A stretch of DNA of 64,000 nt, from the NCBI RefSeq assembly GCF_023374055.1, contig NZ_JAMBEP010000001.1, positions 62,001 through 126,000 of the forward strand, written 5' to 3'. Within the stretch, counting starts at the first letter, position 1. Each line of letters starts with the position of its first letter. This document shows positions 33,569 through 41,845 of the stretch, one piece after another. The position numbers and the translations under genes are program-made. The notes under the pieces are model-generated. The model searched no databases, had not been told where the DNA came from, and saw only the letters and a program-made list of their open reading frames with translations. This DNA is from Luteimonas galliterrae. GTDB lineage: Bacteria > Pseudomonadota > Gammaproteobacteria > Xanthomonadales > Xanthomonadaceae.

Positions 33569-34342
33569 TCAGCTTGCGGCGGCTTGTTCGCGCAGTTCCG
33601 CCGCGCGGGCGTGGCCCAGATAGCGGTGGATCATGGCTCGCGCCAGGTAAAGCAACGGGATCAGCGCCACCGCAGCGGCCATCTTGTAGGCGTAATTCAA
33701 AGTGCCGACCGCCAGGAACAGCGAGGTCGGCCAATGCTGCGGCCCGATCACGAAGGCGATGTACAGCACCACGAAACTGTCGATCAGCTGCGACACGGCG
33801 GTGGAGCCTGTGGCGCGCAGCCAGGCGTAACGCTCGCCCGTGGCGCGACGGATGCGGTGGAATACCGACACGTCGATCAACTGGCCGATGATGAAGGCGA
33901 TCAGCGAACCCCAGATCGTCCACAGCCCCTGCCCGAACACGGCGGCGAACGCGGCCTGGTAGTCCGGCACGCCCTGTTCCTTGGCCACGCCCACCCACCA
34001 TGCGGCGGGCGCCAGGTGGATGGCGATGAAGGCGAACGCGAAACCGTAAACGATCAGCCCCGCCGCCAGCCAGCTGATGAAACGCACGCCGCGGCGGCCG
34101 TAATACTCGTTCACCGTGTCGGTCATGATGAACACGATCGGCCACAACAGGGTGCCGGCGGTGAAGTTCAACGAACCGGTCTGGCCGAACAGGTTCCATT
34201 CCAGCGGCTTCAGGCCCAGCGTGTCTTCCAGCGCGAAGATCTTGACGCCGATGAACTCGGCCAGCACCGCGTTGACGCAGAAAAAAGCCGCCAGCAGCAG
34301 GAACAGCCGCATGGCGCGGTCTTCGAGCGGACGCAGGCTCAT
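33569..34342 (-). CDS. Queuosine precursor transporter, VUT/YhhQ family
   Basis: This 257-residue inner-membrane protein has six to seven helices and matches the VUT family (YhhQ/QPTR), which takes up preQ0/preQ1 for queuosine tRNA modification. Family marks: FFCVNAVLAEFIGVKIF near residue 21, FIMTDTVNEYYGRRGVR near residue 71, and IGQLIDVSVFHRIRRATGER near residue 147. The start ATG overlaps the stop of the DUF502 gene (ATGA), so the pair is co-translated. The open frame upstream is not used. Members occur both in organisms that make and in those that salvage preQ1. Confidence 0.9.
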   Translation of the reverse strand: MSLRPLEDRAMRLFLLLAAFFCVNAVLAEFIGVKIFALEDTLGLKPLEWNLFGQTGSLNFTAGTLLWPIVFIMTDTVNEYYGRRGVRFISWLAAGLIVYGFAFAFIAIHLAPAAWWVGVAKEQGVPDYQAAFAAVFGQGLWTIWGSLIAFIIGQLIDVSVFHRIRRATGERYAWLRATGSTAVSQLIDSFVVLYIAFVIGPQHWPTSLFLAVGTLNYAYKMAAAVALIPLLYLARAMIHRYLGHARAAELREQAAAS

Positions 34343-35010
34343 GCTTGCGCGGATGGAGGCGAGAACGGAATCGTATCCGGCGAGACCGCGCCGCCGGAAA
34401 TGATGAAACTCATCGCCTGGTCCACCGTCCAATCGGTCGGCGTCATTTTCTCCACGGGCACGATCTCCAGGTAACCCGACGTCGGGTTCGGCGTGGTCGG
34501 CACGTATACGGCGGCGAGCTCGCGGCCGGTGCCCTGTTCGCGGATCACGCGGGTGACGAAGCCGATCGACTTCATCTCGGTGTGCGGGAAATCGATCAGC
34601 ACCACGCGCTGAGTGCCGTCGGGCTGGGTCTGCAGGATATCGAGCAGCTTGCGCGCGCTGCCGTAGATCGTGCTGGCCAGCGGCACGCGCGCGATCACCG
34701 ATTCGAGCCAGCGCAGCAGGCGCTGGCCGACCACGCGACGCGCCAGCCAGCCCACCGCCAGGATCACCAGCAGCGTGGCGAGCAGGGCGATCGCGGTCTG
34801 CACCCAGGGATCGTCGAACCAGCCGAACACGGCGGGGTTGGACAGCGCTACCTGCCGCGACAGCGGTTGCACCCAGGGCTTGCTCAGGTCGCTGAGCAGG
34901 ACGAACACGAATTTCACCACCACCCAGGTCAGCCAGATCGGCAACAGGGTCAGCAGTCCGGTCAGGAACAATCGTTGCAGGCGTTTGCCCGGCTTGGCGT
35001 TAGGCGACAT
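34339..35010 (-). CDS. DUF502-domain membrane protein
   Basis: This 223-residue protein has two N-terminal membrane helices (~12-36 and ~66-90) and a soluble C-terminal domain. The DUF502 marks are TGLLTLLPIWLTWVVVKFVF, PLASTIYGSARKLLDIL, VVLIDFPHTEMKSIGFVT and YVPTTPNPTSGYLEIVP. The family is widespread and of unknown function. The start MSPNAKPGK at 35010 matches the usual N-terminus. It is coupled to the following transporter gene and lies 42 bases after the stop of the kinase gene. Confidence 0.88.
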   Translation of the reverse strand: MSPNAKPGKRLQRLFLTGLLTLLPIWLTWVVVKFVFVLLSDLSKPWVQPLSRQVALSNPAVFGWFDDPWVQTAIALLATLLVILAVGWLARRVVGQRLLRWLESVIARVPLASTIYGSARKLLDILQTQPDGTQRVVLIDFPHTEMKSIGFVTRVIREQGTGRELAAVYVPTTPNPTSGYLEIVPVEKMTPTDWTVDQAMSFIISGGAVSPDTIPFSPPSAQA

Positions 35011-35052
35011 GCGGCGATTGTAGGCGAGGGTCGAATGTCGTGTACCCAAGGC

Positions 35053-37095
35053 TCAGGGATCGCGAACGACGCGGAAACCGACATCGTCGTAGCCGCGACC
35101 AGGATCCAGCGGCCGCGCGCCTGCGCCGCCGCGCCACGAAGACCCCTGCGCGATCCGCTTGCGGCAGCCCTGGCTGCAATCGGACAGCCATTCCGACACG
35201 GCTTTGCCGCTGCCGGCGGCGAATTGCGCCGCCTCGGCGGCGCTGGGCAGCCGATAGCGGCGGCCGTTGCGTTCGCTCAGCCAGCGCAGGTAGGCCTGCG
35301 CGTCGTTCCAGGACACGCAGACGACGGCTTGTCCGTCGTCCTGTGCGAAGCCGGGAGTTTTCCAGTCGCGCGGCGCCAGCACGCGCAGCAGCGAAGCGCG
35401 TTCGCGGCACAGCGCCGGCGGGCGGCCGGTGGCGGCCGCGAAGCGCGCGTAGTCGCCCCGCGAAACTTCGTTGCGGGCCACGGCGACGATGTGCCCGCCG
35501 CTGTGCATGAAGATCAGGCCGGCGACGTCGTCCGGCGCGCGGTCGCCGGTCTGCCCGACGTCGCGCGCGCGCTTCATCAGCGCGGCTGCGGCGGTCTTGT
35601 CGTCCATCAGCTCCGCGGCCACGGTCGCGGTCCGGATGGCGCCGTTGCGATCCAGCCGTTTGGCGGCGGCATCGACGCCCGCGCCCAGCGCCTTGGCCAC
35701 GGCGGCTTGCATGCGTTTCAGCGCCGGCGAGTCGGCCCTGCGCGTTTCGCGGGCGATCCGCTCTGCGCGCGAGACGTATTCGCGCACGCGCTCGTAGCCT
35801 CCGTCCTTCAGCCGCTGCTCGACTTGCACGGTCATCGCATCGATCAAGCCGTCGACCGTGCCCGGCAGCCGCGCGTGCGCGGGATCGGCGCGCCATGCCG
35901 CGAGCACGCTGTCGTAGGCGTTGCCGCCCTTGGGTGCGATCAGGTTGCGCGCGCGGGTCTGTTGTTCGGCGGCGATCATCCAAGGCTCCGCCGGCGACTC
36001 CGGCGGCGGCCGCAGCATGGCGCTGGTCAGGTCGGCCTGGGGCGCGGGAGCGGCCGGCGTCGGCGCTTGCGCCGCCGGCGGCGCGACTGCGGCGGTGGCC
36101 TCGGCCGGCGCCGGACTGCGGTTGTAGTGGCGCAACCCGACACCGAGCAGCAGCGCCGCCGCCAGTCCGGCCGCGATCCACACGCCGAGCGGCGCATGCC
36201 GCATCCGCGACACGCCGTCGCCGATGCGCTGGGCGAAGGCGAAGCCGGCGGACTGGCGTTTGCGGTCTATGCGTTGCAGCGCGTCCAGCATCTGCTGCGC
36301 GCTGCGGTAGCGCGCGCCGGGCGATTTGGCCATGGCCTTGTCGATCAGGCGCTGCCAGTGGCGCTTTTCGCGGGGCAGGCGCGGGATCGGATCCTGCACA
36401 TGCTGCATCGCCATCGCCAAAGCGTCGCCGGCGACGTAAGGCAGCCGGCCGGCCAGCATTTCGAAGGCCAGCACGCCGAGGCTGTACAGGTCGGCGCGAT
36501 GGTCCACGTTTTCGCCGCGCGCCTGTTCGGGCGCCATGTAGGCGGTGCTGCCCACCGCCAGCCCCGCCATGGTCACGCGCGGACTGTAGCCGTGGCGCAG
36601 GGCGATGCCGAAATCGGCCAACAGCGGCCGGTCGGCTTCGTCGAACAGCACGTTTTCGGCTTTCACGTCGCGATGGATCACGCCGCGCGCATGCGCGTAG
36701 TCGAGTGCGGACAGCAGCGCGCGCAGGATCGCGATCACGCGCGGCTCGTTCTGGGTGAGGTTCAGCTGCCCCAGATGGCCGCGCGACAAATGCGGCATGG
36801 CGTAGTAGGGCAGGCCGTCGCGCGTGCGGCCGACTTCGAAGATGCCGACGATGTGGGGATGCTCAAGCCGGGCGATCGTACGCACTTCGTTCTCGAAGCG
36901 GCGGCGGCTGACCTCGTCGGCCAGCGCCTCGGGCAGCATCACCTTGACCGCCACCTCGCGGCCGAGCGAGGCCTGCACGGCCAGGTACACGGTGGACATG
37001 CCGCCGTGGCCGATCGCTTGCAATACCGTGTAACCGGCGATGTCCGGCAACGGCTCGGCGCTTTCCTGCGCCTGTTCAGGCTGTTCGCTGGACAT
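35053..37095 (-). CDS. Ser/Thr protein kinase fused to a formylglycine-generating-enzyme-like domain
   Basis: This 680-residue protein has an N-terminal Hanks-type kinase (residues ~20-285) with the glycine loop IGHGGMSTVY, lysine in VAVKVML, HRDVKAENVLF, DFG and MAPEQARG. It is therefore likely active. A membrane helix lies at ~325-345, then a Pro/Ala-rich stretch and a ~120-residue helical region. The C-terminal ~150 residues are FGE/SUMF1-like (ARNEVSRGDYARFAAATG, VVCVSWNDAQAYLRWLSER, WRGGAGARP, DDVGFRVVRDP). That domain lies outside the cytoplasm if the helix spans the membrane, so it probably senses rather than modifies. GGGGGGAA precedes the ATG. Confidence 0.9.
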   Translation of the reverse strand: MSSEQPEQAQESAEPLPDIAGYTVLQAIGHGGMSTVYLAVQASLGREVAVKVMLPEALADEVSRRRFENEVRTIARLEHPHIVGIFEVGRTRDGLPYYAMPHLSRGHLGQLNLTQNEPRVIAILRALLSALDYAHARGVIHRDVKAENVLFDEADRPLLADFGIALRHGYSPRVTMAGLAVGSTAYMAPEQARGENVDHRADLYSLGVLAFEMLAGRLPYVAGDALAMAMQHVQDPIPRLPREKRHWQRLIDKAMAKSPGARYRSAQQMLDALQRIDRKRQSAGFAFAQRIGDGVSRMRHAPLGVWIAAGLAAALLLGVGLRHYNRSPAPAEATAAVAPPAAQAPTPAAPAPQADLTSAMLRPPPESPAEPWMIAAEQQTRARNLIAPKGGNAYDSVLAAWRADPAHARLPGTVDGLIDAMTVQVEQRLKDGGYERVREYVSRAERIARETRRADSPALKRMQAAVAKALGAGVDAAAKRLDRNGAIRTATVAAELMDDKTAAAALMKRARDVGQTGDRAPDDVAGLIFMHSGGHIVAVARNEVSRGDYARFAAATGRPPALCRERASLLRVLAPRDWKTPGFAQDDGQAVVCVSWNDAQAYLRWLSERNGRRYRLPSAAEAAQFAAGSGKAVSEWLSDCSQGCRKRIAQGSSWRGGAGARPLDPGRGYDDVGFRVVRDP

Positions 37096-37310
37096 GGTTC
37101 CCCCCGGATCCGACGCCAGCATAGCGCCCGGATGCGGCCTCGGGCGACCGTTCGCGGCCCCCGTTCCGACCGTACGCACCCTTGGTCCGGCGGGCTGAGT
37201 CGTTCAGGAGTCGGATCCGGCGATCAAGGCATGCGCTGGAGAAGATGGCAATTCGCACGGAAAGGACCGGATACTTCGGCTGGGGCGGCAAGGCACTTTA
37301 AGGGGAAAGC

Positions 37311-38735
37311 ATGCGCAGGTTCATCCGTTGGGCGCTTTGGATTTTGCTTGCGTTGTTGGTGATCGTAGTAGGCGCATGGTGGCTTTCGCGGATGCTCGGG
37401 CCGACTGCGGAGCAGAAAACGGCGCTGGCGATGCTCGGCAAGGAAAGCGCCGTCCGCGGAAGCAATGCGTTCCCAGCGCTATGGTCGTTGCCGTACGACG
37501 TGCCTGAGGACATGCAGCAAGCCGTAGCGGCTGAGGACGCGAAGCGGTTTGGCGCACTGCCTGCGTCGCCATCGGGGGAATTTCTGTCGGCTCAGGCTTC
37601 GACGAGCGTTGCGGCGGCGCGCTATGCGGATTTGACGCCCTCGGAAGCGGACTGGAGCAAGTTCTGCAAATCGCGAACGGCCGGTTGCCTGGAAAGCGTG
37701 CGCGCTGACCGCGGCGGTTACGCCGCATTGTTGGCGCGCAATGCGCGTTTGGTGGAGCGTTCCATCGCCTTGCGCCAATACGGCCACTATCGGAATGGAT
37801 TGCCGCTGCGCAACGATGGGCCGATGCCCCCGTTCCACTATGCGATCGCGCCGTTGACCCGGCATGCCCTGGACTTCGCCGACGGCCGCCAGGACGCCGC
37901 GCTGGCCGGCGTCTGCCAAGACGCGGCCGCATGGCGGCGGATCGGCAGCCATGGCGATTCGTTGATCGCCCGCATGATCGGCATCGCCTACGCGACCGAT
38001 GGTTACGGCCGCTTGTTCGCGGACATGCTCGCCGAGTTGCCCGCCGGCCATCGTCTGCCGCCGGTTTGCATTTCGGCGTTTGCGGTTCCGGTGTTGGAGG
38101 AAGGCTTGATTTGCGAGGCGATGAAGGGCGAGTCGAAGTTCGTCGCTGAAGGCATGCGTGCGCTGTACGATGCGTCGTCCCCCGTCGGCGATCCGATCGG
38201 CGATTTTTTGTTTCCCGTGCTATTCGACGAAGAGATGACGCTTGCGCGCATGGCTCCCAGCCAGGCGCATGCATGTTCCGACGAAGTGCGGCATTCGGTC
38301 CAAGCCGATACGCCGATCAAGCCTCTTCCCGCGACGCCGCTGAACCGCGGCTTCGATTGCGTCGGCAACTACGTCGGCTGCCTACTGGCCCATGTCGGGA
38401 CAGAAGGCGGCCCTTACGACCGCTATGCGTTGCGCGGGCAGGACTACGTGGCCCGTTTGCGCCTGATCGCCACGCTGCTCTGGCTGCGCGAGCAAGAAGG
38501 CGACGGAACGTCTATCGAACAGCGCCTGCGCGAGAGGCCGCGTGCGCTGGTGGCGCCCGGGCATCCTGTCGAAGTCGCCGATGGCGGCAGATCGTTGCGC
38601 ATCCGGCATTTCGACGATTCGAACGACGCTTATTGGCAAGTGCCCATCGCAGCGGCGGATGTGCGCCGGCCGGATGCTGCAGCGGGCGATCAAGCCGGCT
38701 CGTCGGTCGGCTTCTCGCGCTTGCGCCGCACGTAG
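37311..38735 (+). CDS. Membrane-anchored protein of unknown function
   Basis: I do not recognise this 474-residue protein. It has one N-terminal membrane helix (WALWILLALLVIVVGAWWLS), then a large, mostly helical domain outside the cytoplasm with several cysteines (SKFCKSRTAGCLESV, GVCQDAAAW, LPPVCIS, FDCVGNYVGCLLAHVG). These may form disulfides. The spacing of helices suggests a peptidase-less scaffold, but no catalytic motif is evident. AAGGGGAA lies seven bases before the ATG. Codon use is slightly less GC-biased than the neighbours. Its 3' end overlaps the convergent DUF4442 gene by 46 bases. Confidence 0.75.
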   Translation: MRRFIRWALWILLALLVIVVGAWWLSRMLGPTAEQKTALAMLGKESAVRGSNAFPALWSLPYDVPEDMQQAVAAEDAKRFGALPASPSGEFLSAQASTSVAAARYADLTPSEADWSKFCKSRTAGCLESVRADRGGYAALLARNARLVERSIALRQYGHYRNGLPLRNDGPMPPFHYAIAPLTRHALDFADGRQDAALAGVCQDAAAWRRIGSHGDSLIARMIGIAYATDGYGRLFADMLAELPAGHRLPPVCISAFAVPVLEEGLICEAMKGESKFVAEGMRALYDASSPVGDPIGDFLFPVLFDEEMTLARMAPSQAHACSDEVRHSVQADTPIKPLPATPLNRGFDCVGNYVGCLLAHVGTEGGPYDRYALRGQDYVARLRLIATLLWLREQEGDGTSIEQRLRERPRALVAPGHPVEVADGGRSLRIRHFDDSNDAYWQVPIAAADVRRPDAAAGDQAGSSVGFSRLRRT

Positions 38736-39157
38736 ATCTGCTTGCGCACGCGTGCGACGACGTCACCCTGTGTGTCGATCACGTCGGCATCGAACCAGCG
38801 CAGGGCCTTGTCGCCGTTCGCGGCGGCGGTGCGCAGTTCGTCGAGGACGCTTTCGTCCAGATCGAATTCGGCATGGACCGTGCCGCGCCCGGGTTTGACG
38901 AATTCGATCTCGGCGGCCTTGTCCCAGACCATGTAGCCGCGGCCGATGCGTTCCTTGACCATGATCATCCAGAACGGATCGGTCATCGCGAACAGGCTGC
39001 CGCCGAAGTGGGTGCCGACGTAGTTGCGGTTCCACAACCGCATACGGAGTTCGACGCGGGCGTGGCGGAAGTCGTCGCTGAATTCGACCACGCGGATGCC
39101 GGAGGCGATGAAGGGCGGCCAGAGGTTGAGGATGCGGCGCAGGCTGCTGGCTTTCAC
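38690..39157 (-). CDS. DUF4442 hotdog-fold (thioesterase-like) protein
   Basis: This 155-residue cytoplasmic protein has a hotdog fold. DUF4442 marks are LWPPFIASGIRVVEFSDDFR, RLWNRNYVGTHFGGSLFAMT and MVWDKAAEIEFVKPGRGTV. It is related to acyl-CoA thioesterases of the PaaI type. The usual catalytic residue is not obvious, so activity and substrate are unknown. Its last 46 bases overlap, in the opposite direction, the end of the preceding membrane-protein gene. Confidence 0.85.
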   Translation of the reverse strand: MKASSLRRILNLWPPFIASGIRVVEFSDDFRHARVELRMRLWNRNYVGTHFGGSLFAMTDPFWMIMVKERIGRGYMVWDKAAEIEFVKPGRGTVHAEFDLDESVLDELRTAAANGDKALRWFDADVIDTQGDVVARVRKQIYVRRKREKPTDEPA

Positions 39158-39230
39158 GAGAGTCTCCCGATTCTATTCGGCACCATCTCATGATCGTGCT
39201 GGAGTGATTGCTCGAGCGTCGCGCTTTCTT

Positions 39231-39305
39231 GTAGGAGCGGCTTCAGCCGCGAGCTCTTTGCTGGCTCTATGCGCTCGAACGGCTCGCGGCCGAAGCCGCT
39301 CCTAC
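39231..39305. repeat. Inverted REP pair
   Basis: GTAGGAGCGGCTTCAGCCGC at 39231 faces the complementary copy ending in CTAC at 39305, spaced ~75 bases. One base in the right arm is changed (CGGCCGAAG). It lies between the DUF4442 gene and cnoX. Confidence 0.8.
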
Positions 39306-39390
39306 AAAAAGCGGATGGCGCGAAAAGCCGGGCCCTCTCTCTGGCCTCCGGCCTGTCCCACTCCCGTGAAGGGAGTGGGGAAAAGCCCCG

Positions 39391-40269
39391 CTACACCAGC
39401 AACAACGAGGACATCTTGCGGCGATAGCGGCCGACGAGGTCTTCGTCGTCGATGACGCGGAACGCATCGATCAGCGCCTTTTTGGGCAAACCTTCTTCGT
39501 AGGCGCGGTCGCGCCGCAGCATCTCGAGGAATTGTTCCAGTCCGGCTTCGGATTGCCCGCCCACGATGCGATGCACGCCGAGCAGGTGGCGCGCGCGCAG
39601 ATCGTCCGGATTGCTGGCCACGGCCGTTTCCAATACTTCCGGTGCGGGTGCGTCTTTCAGCAATGATGCGAAACCCAATCGTGCACGCGCTTTGACCGCG
39701 CGGTCGTCGGTGGACAGGTTGGCGGGCAGGGCGTCGAGCAGTTGTTCGGCTTCGTGCGCGCCGCCGGTCTGCAGCAGCGCCAGCGCCAGATCGAGTTTCA
39801 GTTCGGCCTTGTCGGGCTCGGCTTCGATCGCCTTGCGCAGGCGCATGACTTCGGCATGAGGGTCGACCGGCGCGGCGGTTTCGGCCGGCGCTTCGGGCGC
39901 ATCGTTCGCGGCGGCGGGTTCGATGCCGTGATGCTTGAGGAATTCGCGCACCTGGCCTTCCGGCAACGCGCCCTGGAAGGCGTCGACCAGCTTGCCGTCC
40001 TTCACCAGGAACACGGTCGGGATCGAGCGGATCTGGAAGGCCGCGGCGATCTGCTGTTCCTGCTCGGTGTCGACTTTGGCCAGCACGAAGCCGCCGTTGA
40101 AGTCGGCGGCCAGCTTTTCCAGGATCGGGCCCAGCGTCTTGCACGGCCCGCACCAATCGGCCCAGAAATCCACCAGCACGGGGGTCTGCAGGGATTTCTG
40201 CAGGACATCGGCCTCGAAGCGTTCGGTGGTGACATCGAAGACATGCGGTTTGGCGACAGCGGCGGACAT
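39391..40269 (-). CDS. cnoX: Thioredoxin-TPR co-chaperone, CnoX/YbbN type
   Basis: This 292-residue protein has an N-terminal thioredoxin domain (~1-115, active site WCGPCK with cysteines 40 and 43) followed by a helical TPR-like region (~135-285). E. coli CnoX is a holdase that hands stressed proteins to GroEL and DnaK and lacks the first cysteine. Here both cysteines are present, as in the redox-active subgroup. The TAG stop is formed by a GTAG repeat head. The start gives a normal thioredoxin N-terminus. It is divergent from the XRE regulator, with 118 bases between. Confidence 0.9.
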   Translation of the reverse strand: MSAAVAKPHVFDVTTERFEADVLQKSLQTPVLVDFWADWCGPCKTLGPILEKLAADFNGGFVLAKVDTEQEQQIAAAFQIRSIPTVFLVKDGKLVDAFQGALPEGQVREFLKHHGIEPAAANDAPEAPAETAAPVDPHAEVMRLRKAIEAEPDKAELKLDLALALLQTGGAHEAEQLLDALPANLSTDDRAVKARARLGFASLLKDAPAPEVLETAVASNPDDLRARHLLGVHRIVGGQSEAGLEQFLEMLRRDRAYEEGLPKKALIDAFRVIDDEDLVGRYRRKMSSLLLV

Positions 40270-40343
40270 GGGGAATCCCGTAAGGCGTTCAGCCGGAGAT
40301 TGTGCCAGCCGGGCCGGAATCCAAGCGGATGTAAAAAGTACCT

Positions 40344-40387
40344 TACATTTCTTGCTGAAATGTATTTCTTATGTTACATATTGTCAT
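40344..40387 (+). promoter_or_regulatory. Promoter and operator of the XRE-DUF998 unit (likely leaderless)
   Basis: A -35-like TTGCTG (40352-40357) and a -10-like TACATA (40375-40380) are separated by exactly 17 bases. Transcription would begin about seven bases later, at or next to the GTG start codon, which has no ribosome site. A perfect inverted repeat TACATTTC-n5-GAAATGTA (40344-40364) covers the -35, suggesting repression by the encoded regulator. The tract is strikingly AT-rich for this chromosome. Confidence 0.55.
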
Positions 40388-40615
40388 GTGAAGAATACAT
40401 TGGTCCGGACTCCCATCGGCAACGACATTCGCCGCCTGCGTTTCGAACACGGCGAGATGACGCAGGAAGCGCTGGCGCAGGCCTGCGGCGTGACCCGCCA
40501 GACCATCATCGCGCTGGAGGCGGGTAGGTACGCGCCTTCGCTGGCGCTGGCGTTCCGGATCGCGCGCGCGTTCGGCGTCGGCGTGGAAGACGTCTTCCGT
40601 TGGGAGCAGGCATGA
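40388..40615 (+). CDS. Small XRE-family (Cro/CI-like) transcriptional regulator
   Basis: This 75-residue protein is a single helix-turn-helix: [40 protein letters not shown], then [20 protein letters not shown]. It belongs to the compact XRE type (YozG-like) that is often paired with a small membrane protein. The start is GTG at 40388, inside an AT-rich promoter. It overlaps the DUF998 gene by ATGA and so is co-translated with it. Likely target: its own promoter, through the inverted repeat at 40344. That is inference. Confidence 0.85.
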   Translation: MKNTLVRTPIGNDIRRLRFEHGEMTQEALAQACGVTRQTIIALEAGRYAPSLALAFRIARAFGVGVEDVFRWEQA

Positions 40616-41211
40616 AGCAGGTCACGCCGCACGCGGGCCTGTTGGCCGCGGTGTTGTCCATCGGCGCGGCGTCGATGTTCGCCGCCGGATGGGAAGACTA
40701 TTCGCACGCCGCGCATCCGCTCGGGTTGTTGGGCGCATACGGCACGCCGCATGCGTTGGCTTTCAACCTGTACGGATTCGTGGTGCCCGGATTGCTGGCG
40801 GCGTGGCTGGGCTGGCGCCTGCGCGACGCCATGCAGGAGCGCGGCTGGATGGCGCGGATCGGCGCCTGGCTGGTGCTTCTATCGGCGTTGGCCTTCGCTG
40901 CGCAGGGCATGGCGAGGTTGGATCCGCAGGATCTCGAAGCGCTTTCCGGCCGCCTGCATGCCGCGAGTTGGATGCTGTGGTGGATCGCCTTCGTTCCGGG
41001 GGCGCTGTTGCTGGCATTTGGGGCGGGACCGCATGCGGGCCGGGGCTTGCTCGGCGTAGTCAGTGCCGCGGCGGCGATTGCGGTGCTGGCGCTCACGATC
41101 TTCGCCCCGGCGTGGATGCCGATCGCGATCGCGCATCGCATCGCTTTCGTTTGCTGGTTCGGCTGGCTGACTTTTGCCGGCTACGCCCTTGCCGCGAAGC
41201 CACGGGCATAG
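40612..41211 (+). CDS. DUF998-family integral membrane protein
   Basis: This 199-residue protein has six predicted membrane helices and resembles DUF998. The first helix ([20 protein letters not shown]) is followed by [20 protein letters not shown] and a run of helices ending near residue 195. The start ATG overlaps the stop of the XRE gene and has GGGAG six bases upstream. The function of DUF998 is unknown. The XRE-membrane protein pairing suggests a membrane component controlled by, or controlling, the regulator. Confidence 0.75.
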   Translation: MKQVTPHAGLLAAVLSIGAASMFAAGWEDYSHAAHPLGLLGAYGTPHALAFNLYGFVVPGLLAAWLGWRLRDAMQERGWMARIGAWLVLLSALAFAAQGMARLDPQDLEALSGRLHAASWMLWWIAFVPGALLLAFGAGPHAGRGLLGVVSAAAAIAVLALTIFAPAWMPIAIAHRIAFVCWFGWLTFAGYALAAKPRA

Positions 41212-41232
41212 CGCCTTGTGGAACCGGCCCTT

Positions 41233-41309
41233 GTAGGAGCGGCTTCAGCCGCGAGCTCTTGATCCTGTCGTCATCGGCCAGAAAAGCTCGCGGCTGAAGC
41301 CGCTCCTAC
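41233..41309. repeat. Inverted REP pair
   Basis: GTAGGAGCGGCTTCAGCCGC at 41233 faces its complement ending in CTAC at 41309. The arms are perfect over ~28 bases. It lies between the convergent ends of the DUF998 and SemiSWEET genes. Confidence 0.85.
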
Positions 41310-41337
41310 AACGCCTCGCCGCTCCCGCAGAAAAAAG

Positions 41338-41601
41338 TCATCCGGCCGCGCGCTTGTTGCGCAGCAGGACGATCAGGATGGCCGACGCCAGTACGAACGT
41401 GATCACGTTCGATACGATCATCGGCCATGAGCCCAACGACACGCCGTATGCGAACCAGAACGCTACTCCGACGGTGAACACCGCATACATCGCCAGCGAG
41501 ATGCCGCGCGTGTCGCGGCTGCGAATCGTCTTGATCGCCTGCGGCACGAAGGAGAGCGTGGTCAGCGTGGCGGCGACGTAGCCGAGCCATTCCGGATTCA
41601 T
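41338..41601 (-). CDS. SemiSWEET-type sugar transporter (PQ-loop protein)
   Basis: This 87-residue protein has three membrane helices, the single triple-helix unit that dimerises to form a bacterial SemiSWEET. The PQ motif is in helix 1 (TTLSFVPQAIKTIRSR). RGISLAMYAVFTVGVAFWFAY (helix 2) carries the usual residues, and a final helix runs to the end. GGAGG lies ten bases before the ATG. SemiSWEETs move small sugars down their gradient; the substrate is not predictable. It is flanked by REP spacers on both sides. Confidence 0.9.
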   Translation of the reverse strand: MNPEWLGYVAATLTTLSFVPQAIKTIRSRDTRGISLAMYAVFTVGVAFWFAYGVSLGSWPMIVSNVITFVLASAILIVLLRNKRAAG

Positions 41602-41643
41602 GCGTTTCGTCCTCCGCTGGATGCGAGCGTAAAAGCAGCTTTT

Positions 41644-41823
41644 GTGGGACGGCTTTATGGGAGCGGCTTCAGCGGGGTGCTCTTGATCTTTTAGCTGTCA
41701 TCCCGAGCGAAGCGAGGGATCTGCTGTCCCATGCCGACATGGAAGCAGATCCCTCGCTTCGCTCGGGATGGCAGCTGAAAAAGGCCCGCGGCCGAAGCCG
41801 CTCCTACAAAAAGCCGCTCCTAG
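41644..41823. repeat. Nested inverted repeats: REPs around an 80-base hairpin
   Basis: Degenerate REPs at 41644-41680 and 41783-41823 surround a nearly perfect hairpin at about 41698-41777. The hairpin arms read CATCCCGAGCGAAGCGAGGG then ATCTGCT, and the inverted copy. It lies in the spacer between the SemiSWEET and amidohydrolase genes, which has no gene. Confidence 0.75.
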
Positions 41824-41845
41824 AAAAAACAGCCGCTGCGAGAGA

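Noticed and set aside
34345-37362. Open frame of ~1000 codons on the plus strand over the DUF502 and kinase genes
   Set aside because: It is a shadow: GC-rich codon bias leaves the opposite frame free of stops. The minus-strand proteins show clear domain motifs, this frame none.
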